DNA of 33,291 bases, from NCBI GenBank assembly GCA_018061645.1, contig JAGOTT010000012.1:1-33291 (forward strand). Direction: 5' to 3'. This document shows positions 31,481 through 33,291 of the stretch, piece by piece. The notes beneath the pieces are model-generated. The model saw only the letters and a program-made list of their open reading frames with translations. It had not been told where the DNA came from and did no database searches. Position numbers and translations under genes: made by a program. Each line of letters starts with the position of its first letter. Position 1 is the stretch's first letter. This stretch comes from Candidatus Moraniibacteriota bacterium (GTDB taxonomy: Bacteria; Patescibacteriota; Minisyncoccia; Moranbacterales; UBA1568).

Positions 31481-31553
31481 AAGTCCATAAAGTATCTTAT
31501 TTCAGGGATTTTTCTTGCTTTATGGACTTGCGGGACTTTATAAGCTTGTCGGA
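31481..31553. repeat. AAGTCCATAAAG inverted repeat and GGACTT words
   Basis: AAGTCCATAAAG (31481-31492) and its exact inverse (31518-31529) flank a 25-nt loop, 8 nt after the membrane protein stop. GGACTT and CGGACT words continue to 31553. It may end transcription before the rRNA promoter. Confidence 0.7.
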
Positions 31554-31564
31554 CTGTCTCGGGC

Positions 31565-31593
31565 TTGACACCTTTTTATTTCCCCTCTATACT
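31565..31593 (+). promoter_or_regulatory. rRNA promoter
   Basis: A perfect TTGACA (31565-31570), exactly 17 bp, and TATACT (31588-31593), the best promoter pair in the window. The leader to 16S is about 220 nt. Confidence 0.85.
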
Positions 31594-31599
31594 TGCAAA

Positions 31600-31822
31600 G
31601 CAGTCTGAAGGAAGTACTGCTTCTTTCTTTCTGTATCCCATTTTTCGACAGACCTTGAAAACAGCATAAAACGATCGCAATTTTTTGCGGTTGGTCCTAA
31701 TTATTTCTTTGAGAAGGATCACAAATCTTGAAGACCCCTTCGGGGGCTTCATTCGGAGGAAGCCTGCTTTCGGGTAGACTTCTTCCAAAATCGGAAGCGT
31801 CCGATGCAAATCGGATAGCTTT
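31600..31822 (+). other. 16S rRNA leader with processing-type hairpins
   Basis: The leader holds a GAAG-CCCC/GGGG-CTTC hairpin with a TTCG loop (31730-31750), a GGAGGAAG/CTTCTTCC stem (about 31755-31786) and TCCGAT/ATCGGA (31800-31815) just before the mature 5' end. No ORF in it looks real. Confidence 0.6.

Positions 31823-33291
<1,469 letters not shown>

Overview
The window reads as part of a Candidate Phyla Radiation (Patescibacteria) chromosome, most likely a Parcubacteria or Moranbacteria relative. This rests on short ribosomal proteins with lineage-style tails, a short EF-Ts, an alpha subunit without its C-terminal domain, tRNA genes without encoded CCA, a 16S gene with primer-site mismatches and an insertion, and several conserved but unnamed membrane proteins. 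TGA is used as stop throughout. I did no database search; family names come from motif recognition.

Layout. 1-3177: two minus-strand GT39-type membrane glycosyltransferases (the first cut by the window edge), separated by a 113-nt element that can fold as a three-way junction. 3239-10769: plus-strand trio of a 1499-residue coiled-coil/membrane protein, a small acidic protein and a VirD4/TraG/HerA-type ATPase, closed by a strong hairpin. 10873-14644: minus-strand anchored protein, then a plus-strand 50-residue Lys/Ala histone-like gene, then minus-strand prmC, prfA and rpmE. 14909-17270: rpsB, tsf and a TPR membrane protein. 17293-19429: a tRNA cluster Thr(UGU), Tyr(GUA), Thr(GGU), rpmG, Trp(CCA), Glu(CUC). 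Here tRNA-Tyr is split by a 228-nt group I intron, and a LAGLIDADG-like gene ends 5 nt before it. 19770-22439: a DEDDy exonuclease, a polyprenyl diphosphate synthase and UppS. 22614-26808: infA-rpmJ-rpsM-rpsK-rpsD-rpoA-rplQ-rplM-rpsI behind a near-consensus promoter. 26890-31473: two unknown proteins, a PEGA/propeller plus HD pair on the minus strand, and a small membrane protein. 31565 to the end: rRNA promoter, leader and a 16S rRNA gene that runs off the window.

Most of the window is translation and RNA-processing core, with envelope lipid-carrier and sugar-transfer genes beside it. UppS and the polyprenyl synthase make the lipid carriers that GT39 enzymes typically draw on.

The unusual biology is in the non-coding structure. 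The tRNA-Tyr gene carries a group I intron. A hairpin-palindrome-hairpin element occurs both in a tRNA spacer and inside a 16S rRNA hairpin. The 16S sequence departs from the conserved decoding-site sequence in the last 32 nt. Many spacers, and the prmC coding region, are built from short repeated words arranged tandemly and as inverted copies. The same kind of element sits directly in front of rpsM and rpsD, where a Shine-Dalgarno sequence would be expected.
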